NCBI GenBank assembly: GCA_021773815.1
Contig: JAJFJS010000035.1
Coordinates: forward strand, 62,001-126,000
DNA from: Gammaproteobacteria bacterium
Lineage (GTDB): Bacteria > Pseudomonadota > Gammaproteobacteria > Steroidobacterales > GCA-2729495
Direction of reading: 5' to 3'
Length of the DNA: 64,000 bases
Of the stretch, positions 34,663-43,350 are shown in pieces. The position numbers and the translations under genes were made by a program. The number at the start of each line of letters is the position of its first letter. Position 1 is the first letter of the stretch. The notes beneath the pieces are model-generated. The model made no database searches. It was not told where the DNA came from and saw only the letters and a program-made list of their open reading frames with translations.

Positions 34663-34692
34663 CCAAGGGGTCAAACTCTTAGCTTAACCGCC

Positions 34693-35049
34693 ATGACACA
34701 AGCAATAGCACAACCCACCGGACCCTCGCTGGTCTTCACCGACGCCGCTGCCCTGAAGGTCAGCGACCTGATCGCGCAGGAAGACAATGGCGAACTCAAG
34801 CTGCGCGTCTTCATCAGCGGCGGCGGTTGCTCGGGCTTTCAGTACGGCTTCACGTTCGATGAAGAAATCCAGGACGGCGATGTCGAGATTGAAAAACACG
34901 GTGTGAAACTGCTCGTCGACCCGATGAGCATCCAGTATCTGATCGATGCCGAGATCGACTACAAGGAAGATCTCGAAGGTTCGCGATTCGTCATCCGCAA
35001 TCCAAACGCAGCGACGACCTGCGGCTGCGGCTCATCGTTCTCAACCTGA
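34693..35049 (+). CDS. erpA: Iron-sulfur insertion protein ErpA
   Basis: An A-type carrier that delivers Fe-S clusters to apo-enzymes, including IspG/IspH in bacteria with the MEP route and respiratory enzymes. The 118-residue protein aligns along its length with E. coli Erp[49 protein letters not shown] and TCGCGSSFS, with the three cluster cysteines present. The ATG at 34693 is chosen by homology; the upstream in-frame start would add an unrelated extension. A hairpin terminator follows at 35061. Confidence 0.97.
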   Translation: MTQAIAQPTGPSLVFTDAAALKVSDLIAQEDNGELKLRVFISGGGCSGFQYGFTFDEEIQDGDVEIEKHGVKLLVDPMSIQYLIDAEIDYKEDLEGSRFVIRNPNAATTCGCGSSFST

Positions 35050-35060
35050 TTCTGAACAAG

Positions 35061-35086
35061 AAAAATCCCGCTGCAGCGGGATTTTT
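35061..35086. terminator. Bidirectional intrinsic terminator
   Basis: An 11-bp perfect stem AAAAATCCCGC/GCGGGATTTTT with loop TGCA gives a U-tract on both strands. It lies between erpA (plus) and the membrane protein gene (minus), which converge here. Confidence 0.92.
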
Positions 35087-35109
35087 CGACCTGTCCGGAT
35101 ATACCGGCG

Positions 35110-36090
35110 TCAACCGTCGTCGGGCATGACCCCGAGTTCCTCACGCGACAGCTCCGCCTTTTTGTGCGACGGCGTCTTGACGACCAGTATCGCGGCAATG
35201 ATGACGCCAACCGTGATCAGCCCCATTTCCAGCGCGAACTCCTGCGGCCGTTCCCAGAATTCCGTATACAGGTGCCAGCGCCCCGCTATCTCGATGCAAT
35301 TCCAGGTAATGATCGCCGTCGGTATCCCGTAGCGAATCGCTGTCGTGACCTTCCAGAACTTCATGAGGCGCTGGATCAGGTAAACGGACCAGATCACCAT
35401 GATGAAAAAGATGCCGTAGGTAACCGGATGCCGGTCGCCGAGAATATTTTCGTCATAGATAAACAGCAGCAACAGGTAACAGAACCAGATCACGTAGATC
35501 GTTTCGAGCGCCGTGATCGCCGCAAAATTGCGCTTGTACCCGCGCGTCGGCTTACCGGTCCGCAAATTCAGATGGCGCTGGAAGAAAATGAAGAAGTTGC
35601 ACTTCGTCTCCCTGTTGAGCAGAAAGTACACGAGCGTCGCGCCGAGCACGCCGACCGACGACATCATGACCAGGTACTCCGCCTTGGTCGCGATCTCATT
35701 AACCAGGATCGGATCCATCAAGTCCGGCACATTCAGGTAATTGCCCGACCAGACAAAGGCGAACTCGACCCAACCCGTCCACAGGAAGGTGCCGGCCCAG
35801 AATCCATACCATGTCGCGGCCACTTCTCTCGTGCTCTTCATGCCAATGAACAATAGCGCCGCACCGAGCAGTCCCATCGCAAACGCCGACTCATAGACAT
35901 AGTCCTGTCCAGGCCAGACTTCTTCCATGACGATCATTACCGTATGGCCGAGCGCCTGGACGACGAGCACGACAAAGAAGGCCACGAGCCCCACGAAGGG
36001 CGGCCGGTAAAACAGACTCACCAGTGCATTCTTGCCGGCCGGTTTCTTGTCCGCGGCTGGGCTGTCGTTGGTACTACTCTGGGTACTCAT
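35110..36090 (-). CDS. Multi-pass membrane protein, paralogue of the 48205 gene
   Basis: A 326-residue inner-membrane protein with about seven hydrophobic helices and many aromatic residues. It is clearly homologous to the product of 48205-49146: ETIYVIWFCY versus ETFYVTWFCY, RYGIPTAIITWNCIEI versus RYGLPTANILWISVEI, and KCNFFIFFQRHLNLR versus RCNMFVWIQNRLGLR. I do not recognise a named family. The ATG at 36090 is preferred because GGAG lies upstream at a normal distance. It is divergent from the response regulator gene. No catalytic motif is evident; a sensor, transporter or scaffold role is open. Confidence 0.85.
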   Translation of the reverse strand: MSTQSSTNDSPAADKKPAGKNALVSLFYRPPFVGLVAFFVVLVVQALGHTVMIVMEEVWPGQDYVYESAFAMGLLGAALLFIGMKSTREVAATWYGFWAGTFLWTGWVEFAFVWSGNYLNVPDLMDPILVNEIATKAEYLVMMSSVGVLGATLVYFLLNRETKCNFFIFFQRHLNLRTGKPTRGYKRNFAAITALETIYVIWFCYLLLLFIYDENILGDRHPVTYGIFFIMVIWSVYLIQRLMKFWKVTTAIRYGIPTAIITWNCIEIAGRWHLYTEFWERPQEFALEMGLITVGVIIAAILVVKTPSHKKAELSREELGVMPDDG

Positions 36091-36271
36091 TTTTTCATCT
36101 CCGTTGCACATCGCTGCCAATGAGCAGGATTCCGCGGGACGCGAGGCCTCGACCGCGATCCCGGGCGATTCGACGTTTGGTACAATTCCTGTCCCTATAC
36201 TAGATCTGCGGACCCCGTCTGAACGTCAACAGAATGTTAACGGTCGATAACGGACGGTAATCGTCGCTAAG

Positions 36272-36997
36272 ATGCAAAAAATGAGTCAGGCGCCCCCCCG
36301 GCTGTTGCTGATCGACGACGACGTCGGCCTCGCCAAGATGCTGCATGAATTCCTGGAGATCCACGGCTTCCAGGTCGATGTCGCGCACGAAGGCGAGGCA
36401 GGCCTGCAACGGATCGACGAGCACACCCCTGACCTGGTCATTCTTGACGTCATGCTCCCGGATATCAGCGGCTTCGATGTGCTCAAGCGCCTGCGCGCAG
36501 ATCGCGATATCCCGGTCGTCATGCTGACGGCGCGCGGCGAAGAATCCGACCGGATCTACGGCCTGATGGGCGGCGCCGACGACTACCTGCCCAAACCGTT
36601 CAGCCCACTCGAACTGACCGTGCGTATCCAGGCGGTACTCAAGCGATCGGCGGGCGAGCCGCACGGCAGAACCGAGCGCGACAGGCTGGTCGTCGGGCCG
36701 TTAACGCTGGACCTGAAGCGCCGCACGATGAGCGTCGCCGACACGCCGGTGCAACTGACGGCGGCCGAGATGCGCGTCCTCGAACACCTGATGCGCCATC
36801 CGGGCGAAGTGCTGTCCCGGGCGCGCCTGACGAAACTCGCTCTCGACCGACCGATCGAGGCCTATGACCGGAGTATCGACACCCTCGTCAGCAAGATCCG
36901 CGGCAAGCTCGCGGCCGCCGGATTCGCGAATCAGTGCATCCGCGGACTGCGCGGCCACGGCTACGTGCTCGACGATGATTTTTCGGGCCAGGACTGA
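36272..36997 (+). CDS. OmpR/PhoB-family response regulator (CpxR-like)
   Basis: A 241-residue transcription factor. The receiver domain (about 10-125) has acidic residues in LLLIDDDVG, the phospho-acceptor Asp59 in ILDVMLPD, and Lys in YLPKPFSP. The C-terminal winged helix (about 140-235) carries LTAAEMRVLEHLMRHPGEV and IRGLRGHGYVL. An alternative ATG lies at 36281. It is followed after 2 bases by the histidine kinase gene, so the pair is an operon. The overall pattern is closest to CpxR of envelope stress, but targets are not visible. Confidence 0.92.
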   Translation: MQKMSQAPPRLLLIDDDVGLAKMLHEFLEIHGFQVDVAHEGEAGLQRIDEHTPDLVILDVMLPDISGFDVLKRLRADRDIPVVMLTARGEESDRIYGLMGGADDYLPKPFSPLELTVRIQAVLKRSAGEPHGRTERDRLVVGPLTLDLKRRTMSVADTPVQLTAAEMRVLEHLMRHPGEVLSRARLTKLALDRPIEAYDRSIDTLVSKIRGKLAAAGFANQCIRGLRGHGYVLDDDFSGQD

Positions 36998-36999
36998 GC

Positions 37000-38370
37000 A
37001 TGGATCTACCCTATCCTCGCCTGTATTTCCGCATGGCCGTCTATATCGGCGCGGCGCTGGCCGCCTTTATTCTCGTCGGCGCCGGTACGCTGGTGCTGAT
37101 CGCCTCGGCCGAACTGGCCGGCTATGTCGCCACACGCCACAGCGCACTCGGTCACGATGCCGCCGACGTGCTGGCTGCGGGTGGTCAGCCGGCGCTCGAG
37201 AACTGGCTCAGGAACGAGGCCGAGGTGCCGGCCGACGTCTCGATATTTATTCTCGATCAGGACAGTCGTGACATTCTCGGCCGCCCGCTACCGGCGGAGT
37301 TCGCCAACTTCGTGCGCAATTCGGTCGTCGCGCCGGCAGACCGGGCGGATGCAAACTACCGACCGCTGCGCCTGGCGCCGCAACTGATCGGCGCCGACGG
37401 CAGTGTCTATGCCTTTCTCGTCCTGCCCAAGAGCATCGGACCATGGGGCAGTCCCGCCACCCTGTTCGGCCTGCTCGCGGCCGGCCTGTTCGTCGTCGGT
37501 TCCGTCGCCTGGCTGATCGCCAGCCGCTTCGGCCGGCCGATCGGCGAACTGCAGGCCGCCGTGCGTGAACTCGCCTCCGGCCACATCGACGCGCGTGTGC
37601 CGTCGGCAATATCGGCACGGCGCGACGAGCTCGGCGCGCTGGCCGCCGATTTCAATTCGATGGCCGATCAATTGCAGAGCCTGATGGCCAGTCGCGAACA
37701 GCTGATGCAGGAGATGTCGCACGAACTCCGATCGCCGCTGGCGCGGCTGCAGGCGTCACTTGCCCTGGCGGAACATCATGAGCGGCTCGGCGAAACAGAA
37801 CGCGAGCAGATCGACGAGGAAGTGCGCCGGATCGACCAGACCATTGGCGAGATGCTACGCTTTTCGCGACTGGACACACCGGCTTCCGTCGCACGCAAGC
37901 TGATCCGGATCGATCGGCTGCTGCACGACCTGATCCGCGTGGAAGAGGTCGAGGCGACGGCCCGCGGGTGCCGGCTCGAATCCCACATCGACCGTGATCT
38001 GCCGGTAATCGGCGATCCCGATTTGCTGCGTAGCGGATTCGAGAACATACTACGCAATGCGATTCGCTATGCACCTGCCGATAGTTGCGTGGAACTGACG
38101 TCGCACAGGGAAAAGTCGACCAGAGAACAGTCAACAATCGTCGTGCAAATCAGTGACCGTGGGCCCGGTGTGCCCAGCCAGTATCTGGAGCGGATATTTG
38201 AACCCTTCTTCCGCGTCAAGAGCGGCGTCGCCGACGTTGGCGGCAGCGGTCTGGGACTGGCCATCGCCCAGAGAGCATTCAAGGCGCATGGCGGCTCTAT
38301 CGTCGCGTCGCATCGTGCGGGGGGTGGTCTGACGTTTACGCTGAAATTGCCGGCTGCCGACCTGACCTGA
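37000..38370 (+). CDS. Sensor histidine kinase (CpxA-like), partner of the upstream regulator
   Basis: A 456-residue inner-membrane kinase. TM1 lies about 10-35, a periplasmic sensor about 36-150, TM2 about 153-175, and a HAMP linker about 176-230. The HisKA domain has the phospho-acceptor His241 in MSHELRSPL, and the ATPase domain has FENILRNAIRYAP (N box), ISDRGPGVP (G1) and GGSGLGLAIAQ (G2). It begins 2 bases after the response regulator stop. The TTG-started methyltransferase gene follows 27 bases later and may be co-transcribed. Confidence 0.93.
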   Translation: MDLPYPRLYFRMAVYIGAALAAFILVGAGTLVLIASAELAGYVATRHSALGHDAADVLAAGGQPALENWLRNEAEVPADVSIFILDQDSRDILGRPLPAEFANFVRNSVVAPADRADANYRPLRLAPQLIGADGSVYAFLVLPKSIGPWGSPATLFGLLAAGLFVVGSVAWLIASRFGRPIGELQAAVRELASGHIDARVPSAISARRDELGALAADFNSMADQLQSLMASREQLMQEMSHELRSPLARLQASLALAEHHERLGETEREQIDEEVRRIDQTIGEMLRFSRLDTPASVARKLIRIDRLLHDLIRVEEVEATARGCRLESHIDRDLPVIGDPDLLRSGFENILRNAIRYAPADSCVELTSHREKSTREQSTIVVQISDRGPGVPSQYLERIFEPFFRVKSGVADVGGSGLGLAIAQRAFKAHGGSIVASHRAGGGLTFTLKLPAADLT

Positions 38371-38397
38371 GCAACAGCAACCAGAAGGATTAGTCGA

Positions 38398-39252
38398 TTG
38401 GAAACAGGCAAGCACAGTTACATGGCCGAGGCCTCCGCCTACCTCAGGGCGGTGCACATGTCACTCGACGGCCAGCCGAAAATTCTCGATGACCCGCTTG
38501 CCGCAACGCTGCTGGGACCAGGACTCGATAAAAAGATCGACGATGACGGTGAACGGCTCGCCAGCGCGCCGCTGGTCAAGGCCCGCTCGCTGATCGTCAT
38601 GCGCAGCCGGTTTGCAGAAGAAGAACTCGCCGCGGCCATCGAACGCGGCGTTACCCAGTATGTGGTCCTCGGCGCCGGACTCGACACATCGCCTTATCGC
38701 AGCAACCACCCGGCCCGGCAAGTGCAAACCTTCGAGGTCGACCATCCGGACACGCAGCGCTGGAAACTCGAACGACTCGAAGCTGCGGGCGTCCGGCTTC
38801 GCGACAACCTGCACCATGTTCCCGTGGACTTTGAAACGGACTCCCTCGCCGAACAACTGGCGGCGAGCGGTTTCGATCACAATGCGCCGGCGTTCTTCTC
38901 GTGGCTCGGGGTGTCGTACTACCTGAACCGCGACTCGGTACTCGACGTTTTCAAATTTGTCGCCGGCCTGCCGGCGCCCAGCCAAATCGTCTTCGATTTC
39001 GTCATGGGCGACGCGGAGCTCAACGACACCGAGCGCAAGGCCATGAAGACCATCACGGAATTTGTCGAACGATACGGCGAACCGTGGTTATGCAGGTTCG
39101 GCCCGACCGAACTGCAGCAGATGCTGCTCGATGTCGGATTCAGCAAGACGTTTTATTTCAGCCACGCATTGGCGACACAACGATATTTCGACGGTCGCGA
39201 GGACGGGCTGCATCTGGATTTCACGACCCAGATGATGAGCGCTATCGTTTAG
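38398..39252 (+). CDS. SAM-dependent methyltransferase, LCMT/TIGR00027 type
   Basis: A 284-residue class I methyltransferase of the leucine-carboxymethyltransferase-like group. The SAM-binding glycine loop is YVVLGAGLDTSPYR near 91-104, followed by FEVDHPDTQRWK (acidic residue for the SAM ribose). The N-terminal SYMAEASAYLRAVHM and ILDDPLAATLL are typical of TIGR00027 proteins found in many bacteria and linked to polyketide or unknown methylation. A TTG start is used because AAGGA lies 9 bases upstream; ATG 38422 is the alternative. The 3' end overlaps the convergent MetE-like gene by 11 bases. Confidence 0.85.
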   Translation: METGKHSYMAEASAYLRAVHMSLDGQPKILDDPLAATLLGPGLDKKIDDDGERLASAPLVKARSLIVMRSRFAEEELAAAIERGVTQYVVLGAGLDTSPYRSNHPARQVQTFEVDHPDTQRWKLERLEAAGVRLRDNLHHVPVDFETDSLAEQLAASGFDHNAPAFFSWLGVSYYLNRDSVLDVFKFVAGLPAPSQIVFDFVMGDAELNDTERKAMKTITEFVERYGEPWLCRFGPTELQQMLLDVGFSKTFYFSHALATQRYFDGREDGLHLDFTTQMMSAIV

Positions 39253-40393
39253 ACCACAGTCGCGCCGAGGCCATCCGGGCACCTTCGGCCAGTGCGCCAA
39301 GCTTCGCGAATACGACATCGGCGTCCACCGCGCCGTGATCGGCAAACGTACCGAAGCCGCAGTCGGTGCCGGCGATCACGCGCTCGCGGCCGACGATATC
39401 GGCGAACCGGCTGATCCGTTCAGCGACGAGCTTCGGATGCTCGATAAAGTTCGTTGTCGAGTCGATGACTCCGGGCACCAGGATCTTGTCGTCGGGAATC
39501 TGCAGGTCGCGAAACACCGTCCACTCGTGGGCATGCCGCGGATTGGCCGACTCGAACAACAGCGCCTGGGCATTGGCCCGCAGCGCGATCGGCAGCACGA
39601 GTTCCATCGGCGCGTCGTGATTATGCGGCCCCTCGTAATTGCCCCAGCAAACGTGCAGGCGCACGCGCTCGGCATCGATATTGCGCAATGCGTGATTCAG
39701 CACCTCGATGTGCAGATTCGCCAACTGCTGGTACTCCGCATCGCTCTTGTCACGAAAAATCGTGTGCCGACCCATGCCGATATCCGGCGCATCGATCTGC
39801 AACAGGAAGCCGGCCGCGACGATCCCCTCGTACTCGGCGCGCATGGCCTCGCCGAGCGCCGCGAGATATTCCTCGTGGCCCGGGTAATAATCATTCGGCT
39901 GAAACAATGCGATGACGCCCGGCGCGGCCGCGTTCATGAATGCCTCGACGGGTCGATGCGCTTCGACGGCCGCACGCAGATTCGCGACATCGGTTTCCAG
40001 CGGCTCCATATCTTTGACGCCGACTGCGCCGATACACCGCGGGGGCTTCGCCTCGGATCGGGTGCCGGACTCATGCCGGCGACGCAGAACGCCCGGAAAA
40101 TCGAGCAGATCCTGGGCCGGCTCACGGTTCGACTCGCCGCCGAAGCCGGTCAGGCGATCCTTGATATAGGTGGCGTAACTGATCTTGCTCAATTCACCGT
40201 CGCTAACGACGTCGACGCCGATCTCGCACTGGCGACGCACGATCTCGCCGACGGCATCGGCAATAATCGCATCCCCGGCGGCCGAATCCGTCTCCGCCCC
40301 CTGCTCCCGGCCAAACACGACGTCGACGACGGCCTGGCTGCGCGGCAGGCTGCCGACGTGCGTGGTCAAAATCCGGTCTTTACTCGCCTGCAT
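39242..40393 (-). CDS. MetE C-terminal-like, cobalamin-independent methionine synthase family protein
   Basis: A 383-residue protein matching only the catalytic C-terminal half of MetE (753 aa). Zinc-ligand candidates are His in LTTHVGSLPR, His/Cys in RLHVCWGNYEG, and Cys in GTDCGFGT. Such stand-alone proteins (MetE2/YxjG-like) transfer methyl groups to homocysteine or act on other thiol or C1 donors. The ATG at 40393 follows GGGAG. No metE partner, cobalamin riboswitch or MetJ site is seen. The donor may differ from the polyglutamylated folate used by full MetE. Confidence 0.85.
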   Translation of the reverse strand: MQASKDRILTTHVGSLPRSQAVVDVVFGREQGAETDSAAGDAIIADAVGEIVRRQCEIGVDVVSDGELSKISYATYIKDRLTGFGGESNREPAQDLLDFPGVLRRRHESGTRSEAKPPRCIGAVGVKDMEPLETDVANLRAAVEAHRPVEAFMNAAAPGVIALFQPNDYYPGHEEYLAALGEAMRAEYEGIVAAGFLLQIDAPDIGMGRHTIFRDKSDAEYQQLANLHIEVLNHALRNIDAERVRLHVCWGNYEGPHNHDAPMELVLPIALRANAQALLFESANPRHAHEWTVFRDLQIPDDKILVPGVIDSTTNFIEHPKLVAERISRFADIVGRERVIAGTDCGFGTFADHGAVDADVVFAKLGALAEGARMASARLWSKR

Positions 40394-40510
40394 CTTGGCA
40401 TCTCCCTGATCGTGGCGTCGGCGTGACTCGATCTCGAGTCCCGCCGGGATAACGGCATATTGTAGTGGTATCCGCAGCGATCGCGTGTCCGGCACGCGAT
40501 CATGGTGCGA

Positions 40511-42622
40511 TCAGCCCGACGACTCCGGCGGCATATCGCTCCATTTCGACCATGAATGCTGGAGATTTTCGGCGATATGAAACAGCGCCGCGAGCACATG
40601 GCGATCGTACCGGGTGTCCGCATCCTGCATCAGCCGGTCGATCGCGGCCCCGACCGGCATCGCGTCACGGAAGGCCCGCGGACTGACGAGTGCGACGAAG
40701 GCGTTCGCGACCGACAGAATTCGGCCCGGCATCGTCATTTGCTCCGCCGTCAGCCCCCCCGGATAGCCGCTGCCGTCCAGGCATTCTTGTTTTTGCGCGA
40801 TCGTCTCAATGACCGGCCCTGAGAAATTCAGTTTCTCGAGCAGTTGCAGCGTTGCCCCGACGTGCATCTGCAGCGAGGCCGCCTCGGCCTCCGTCAGGTC
40901 GCCCGTCTTCAGCAGCAATTCGCGCGGCAGGGCGATCTTGCCCACGTTCGCCAGCGTCGCGGCCATATCCAGCGCTTCGAGTTCATCGCGCTGCATACCC
41001 AGCTCGCGGCCGATGGCGCCGCAGACCTCGGCGAGACGCTCGGAATGGAACGCCGAATACGGATCGTGCAGGTCGACGACGTGCACCAGTGTCGATATCA
41101 GCGTGCGCAGCTGCGCCTCATCTCGCTTGCGGGCTCGCTGCAACTCGGTGATATCGCTGAAAACGAGCAGCACCAGGTCACGGTAGTGGCCGATACGCGG
41201 CACCGGTATAAAACCAACCTGGTAAATGCGGTCATGGACACCGAGTCGCAGCGGCATGATGCGATGGCTGCGCCGGCCGGTCTGTTGCGCCTGCGCAATG
41301 CCGGCCTGCAGTTCGGCTGCGGTCGCCGGCCCCAGGACCGCCGTCAACTCATTGTCGACAATGTCGACAATCCTCGAATCGACCGCATCGGCGGTTGCCT
41401 GGTTCGTAAACACGACCTCATGCGCGTCACTGATCAGCAGCGTCATCACATCGACGTTGTCGGTAATTGCATGCAGCAATTCCGTCTGGCGCTGCAGGCG
41501 CGTCGCCTTGTCCGACAGTTCGGCCGCCTGATGCTGGGCACGAACACCGCTGCCGTGGCGCCAGGCGGCAATGGCGATGGCGACGATCGAAAGCAACAAC
41601 AACGACATCGAAATCAACAGAAAGCGACGCCGTTCGTTAGACTCACGCAACGCCTGGATTGCATCGACCTGCTGCGCCAGCACCCAGGTCTGTCGATCGA
41701 CGCGCCGGCTGACCTGCAAAACCGGTTGCCCGACATAGTTATCGAGCAGCGCGAAACCGTCCAGCGTCGTGACCGCCTGCGCCGCCGCGAGCTGTGCACG
41801 GTTCAGCGGCATGCTCCGGCGCATCGGCCGCGCACCGTCGCGGGTCGACGACAAATACACCACCCGATCGCCGCGCATCTCCAGCAGCAGCGCCTCATTT
41901 TCCTCGGCGAACCCGGCCCCGCTGTTGACCAGCGGAAACAACTCCGGCGCGGCGGCGCGCACGCCGACGAGCAGCCCGATCGGTGCATCACCGCCGTCGG
42001 CATGACTGCCCATGACGGGCCTGACCGTCACGGCAAAAACAATCACGGCCTGATCCTGGCCCTCCGGCACGAGGCCGCTCGCCTGACGTTCGATACCGCC
42101 GAGTGCGCGCTGCAGGGGCTCACGCATGGTCGCACCGATCGCCGGCATGCCAGGTGTCGCAACGACCGGATTCAGATCCGGATCGAGCAAGGCCAGACCG
42201 GAGACGCTGGTCGTTGCGACATTTGCGGCGACACGCGGCGTATCGCCGGACCAGTATCCGTAGCGGTCGGCGGAGACCAGCAACAGGTTGCGCAAATAAT
42301 TGAATTCGGCCGATTGTGTCGCTGCACCCTCACCGGTCGCCCTCGCCTGCAGCAGTTCCCCGAGGTAGAGTTGCAGCGAAGCGTTGTCCGCCATTTCCTG
42401 AAGGTCGTCGAACGTCCGCGTCAGGAAGGCCTGAATCGACTCGACCTTGGCATCGGCAACCAGCCCGAGCCGCGCTTCCCATTGCTGCAGGTCGCGCGCA
42501 CGCTCGCTCTCTATGTACGCATTGATAAAGAAGGCACCGACCAGCACCAGCAACACCAGGGCCACGACGGGAATAACGATGGACAGTCGTGACGGGGCTT
42601 GTGTGTCGGTCGGTGACATCAT
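40511..42622 (-). CDS. Membrane receptor with PAS and degenerate HD-GYP domain (LapD-analogue candidate)
   Basis: A 703-residue inner-membrane protein: TM1 about 14-36, a large periplasmic sensor about 37-332, TM2 about 335-357, a coiled linker, a PAS-like domain about 380-505, and an HD-GYP fold about 515-690. The HD-GYP domain has lost key residues: the LHDIGK motif reads LANVGK (near 554), HHE reads QKQE before CLDGSGYPGG, and the late ADVFDAL reads ANAFVAL. Metal-dependent c-di-GMP hydrolysis is therefore unlikely, leaving a binding or receptor role. Its ATG overlaps the stop of the LapG-type protease gene (ATGA). LapD, the usual LapG partner, is likewise a membrane receptor with degenerate c-di-GMP domains, but of GGDEF-EAL type. 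Confidence 0.85.
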   Translation of the reverse strand: MMSPTDTQAPSRLSIVIPVVALVLLVLVGAFFINAYIESERARDLQQWEARLGLVADAKVESIQAFLTRTFDDLQEMADNASLQLYLGELLQARATGEGAATQSAEFNYLRNLLLVSADRYGYWSGDTPRVAANVATTSVSGLALLDPDLNPVVATPGMPAIGATMREPLQRALGGIERQASGLVPEGQDQAVIVFAVTVRPVMGSHADGGDAPIGLLVGVRAAAPELFPLVNSGAGFAEENEALLLEMRGDRVVYLSSTRDGARPMRRSMPLNRAQLAAAQAVTTLDGFALLDNYVGQPVLQVSRRVDRQTWVLAQQVDAIQALRESNERRRFLLISMSLLLLSIVAIAIAAWRHGSGVRAQHQAAELSDKATRLQRQTELLHAITDNVDVMTLLISDAHEVVFTNQATADAVDSRIVDIVDNELTAVLGPATAAELQAGIAQAQQTGRRSHRIMPLRLGVHDRIYQVGFIPVPRIGHYRDLVLLVFSDITELQRARKRDEAQLRTLISTLVHVVDLHDPYSAFHSERLAEVCGAIGRELGMQRDELEALDMAATLANVGKIALPRELLLKTGDLTEAEAASLQMHVGATLQLLEKLNFSGPVIETIAQKQECLDGSGYPGGLTAEQMTMPGRILSVANAFVALVSPRAFRDAMPVGAAIDRLMQDADTRYDRHVLAALFHIAENLQHSWSKWSDMPPESSG

Positions 42623-43263
42623 TGCGGCACGTGCAACCACCATTGCGTATCACTGACCGAATAGACCGGGGCGTAATGCACGATGGTCGTATGCGAACGA
42701 ACCTCGTCGACCTGATTGTCCAGGATCAAAATATCGTCGGGCATCCCGAGCGCGAGCACCGCGTGCGCAATCCGCAGATTCGTATCCTGCAGGACCACGA
42801 TGCGCAGCGCATCGGCGGAATAACCGAGCCAGCGTAGCGACAGCATTTTGGTGATCGCGTAATCCTCACAGTCGCCGCCGTTAAAAAGGAATTCCCGCGG
42901 AATCGCCCAGTAGTCCTCCAGACCGTAGTTGTCCAGGTCGAGCACGTAGTCCTTGTTATTCGCGTACCCGTTGATCCGCCGGACCTGCTCCATTGGCGGC
43001 AACCCCCGGATGTCGTTCAGAAATGACTGCCAGTCCCGCATATAACAGGTGTTGAGCCGGCCGCCGCGACAGTCACCGTCGCGCAGGTCGTCGGCCAGAT
43101 GCCGCTCCAGCGCCCGAACCCACTGCGGGAATACGCCGATATCCGTCCGCGGTTTCTGGCGGTAGCCGAACAGGTCAGCCGGGAATCCACCCGCAGCCGC
43201 CGGAACCGCCCCGAGCAGACCGAACAGAATCAGCGTGGCGACAAATTTCTTTCGGTTCCGCAC
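42619..43263 (-). CDS. LapG-type periplasmic transglutaminase-like cysteine protease
   Basis: A 214-residue protein of the bacterial transglutaminase-like cysteine protease family (BTLCP). LapG cleaves the N-terminus of giant RTX adhesins and so releases biofilm cells. The signal peptide (KKFVATLILFGLLGAVPAAAG) is followed by the triad Cys in NGGDCEDYA (near 131), His in RIAHAVLALG (near 165) and Asp in LILDNQVDEV (near 180). The GTG at 43263 is chosen because it opens a clean signal peptide; no in-frame ATG or strong ribosome site is present. It is coupled to the degenerate HD-GYP receptor and divergent from the Slam gene. No adhesin gene is in the window. Confidence 0.9.
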   Translation of the reverse strand: MRNRKKFVATLILFGLLGAVPAAAGGFPADLFGYRQKPRTDIGVFPQWVRALERHLADDLRDGDCRGGRLNTCYMRDWQSFLNDIRGLPPMEQVRRINGYANNKDYVLDLDNYGLEDYWAIPREFLFNGGDCEDYAITKMLSLRWLGYSADALRIVVLQDTNLRIAHAVLALGMPDDILILDNQVDEVRSHTTIVHYAPVYSVSDTQWWLHVPQ

Positions 43264-43350
43264 TAAAAAAATCGAGGGCGACAGGTTGCAATCGGCGTTA
43301 GAATCTCTATATATGTACTCATAATAATTCGAAACGTGAACGTTTACATA

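Noticed and set aside
34657-34685. Textbook TTGACA/TAGCTT promoter for erpA with 17-base spacing
   Set aside because: It would start transcription essentially at the ATG, leaving a leaderless mRNA; TATATT within the shared motif is a more reasonable -10, so this reading was not used.
34657-34692. Twelve-codon N-terminal extension of ErpA
   Set aside because: Not present in E. coli ErpA and would place the start inside the proposed promoter motif.
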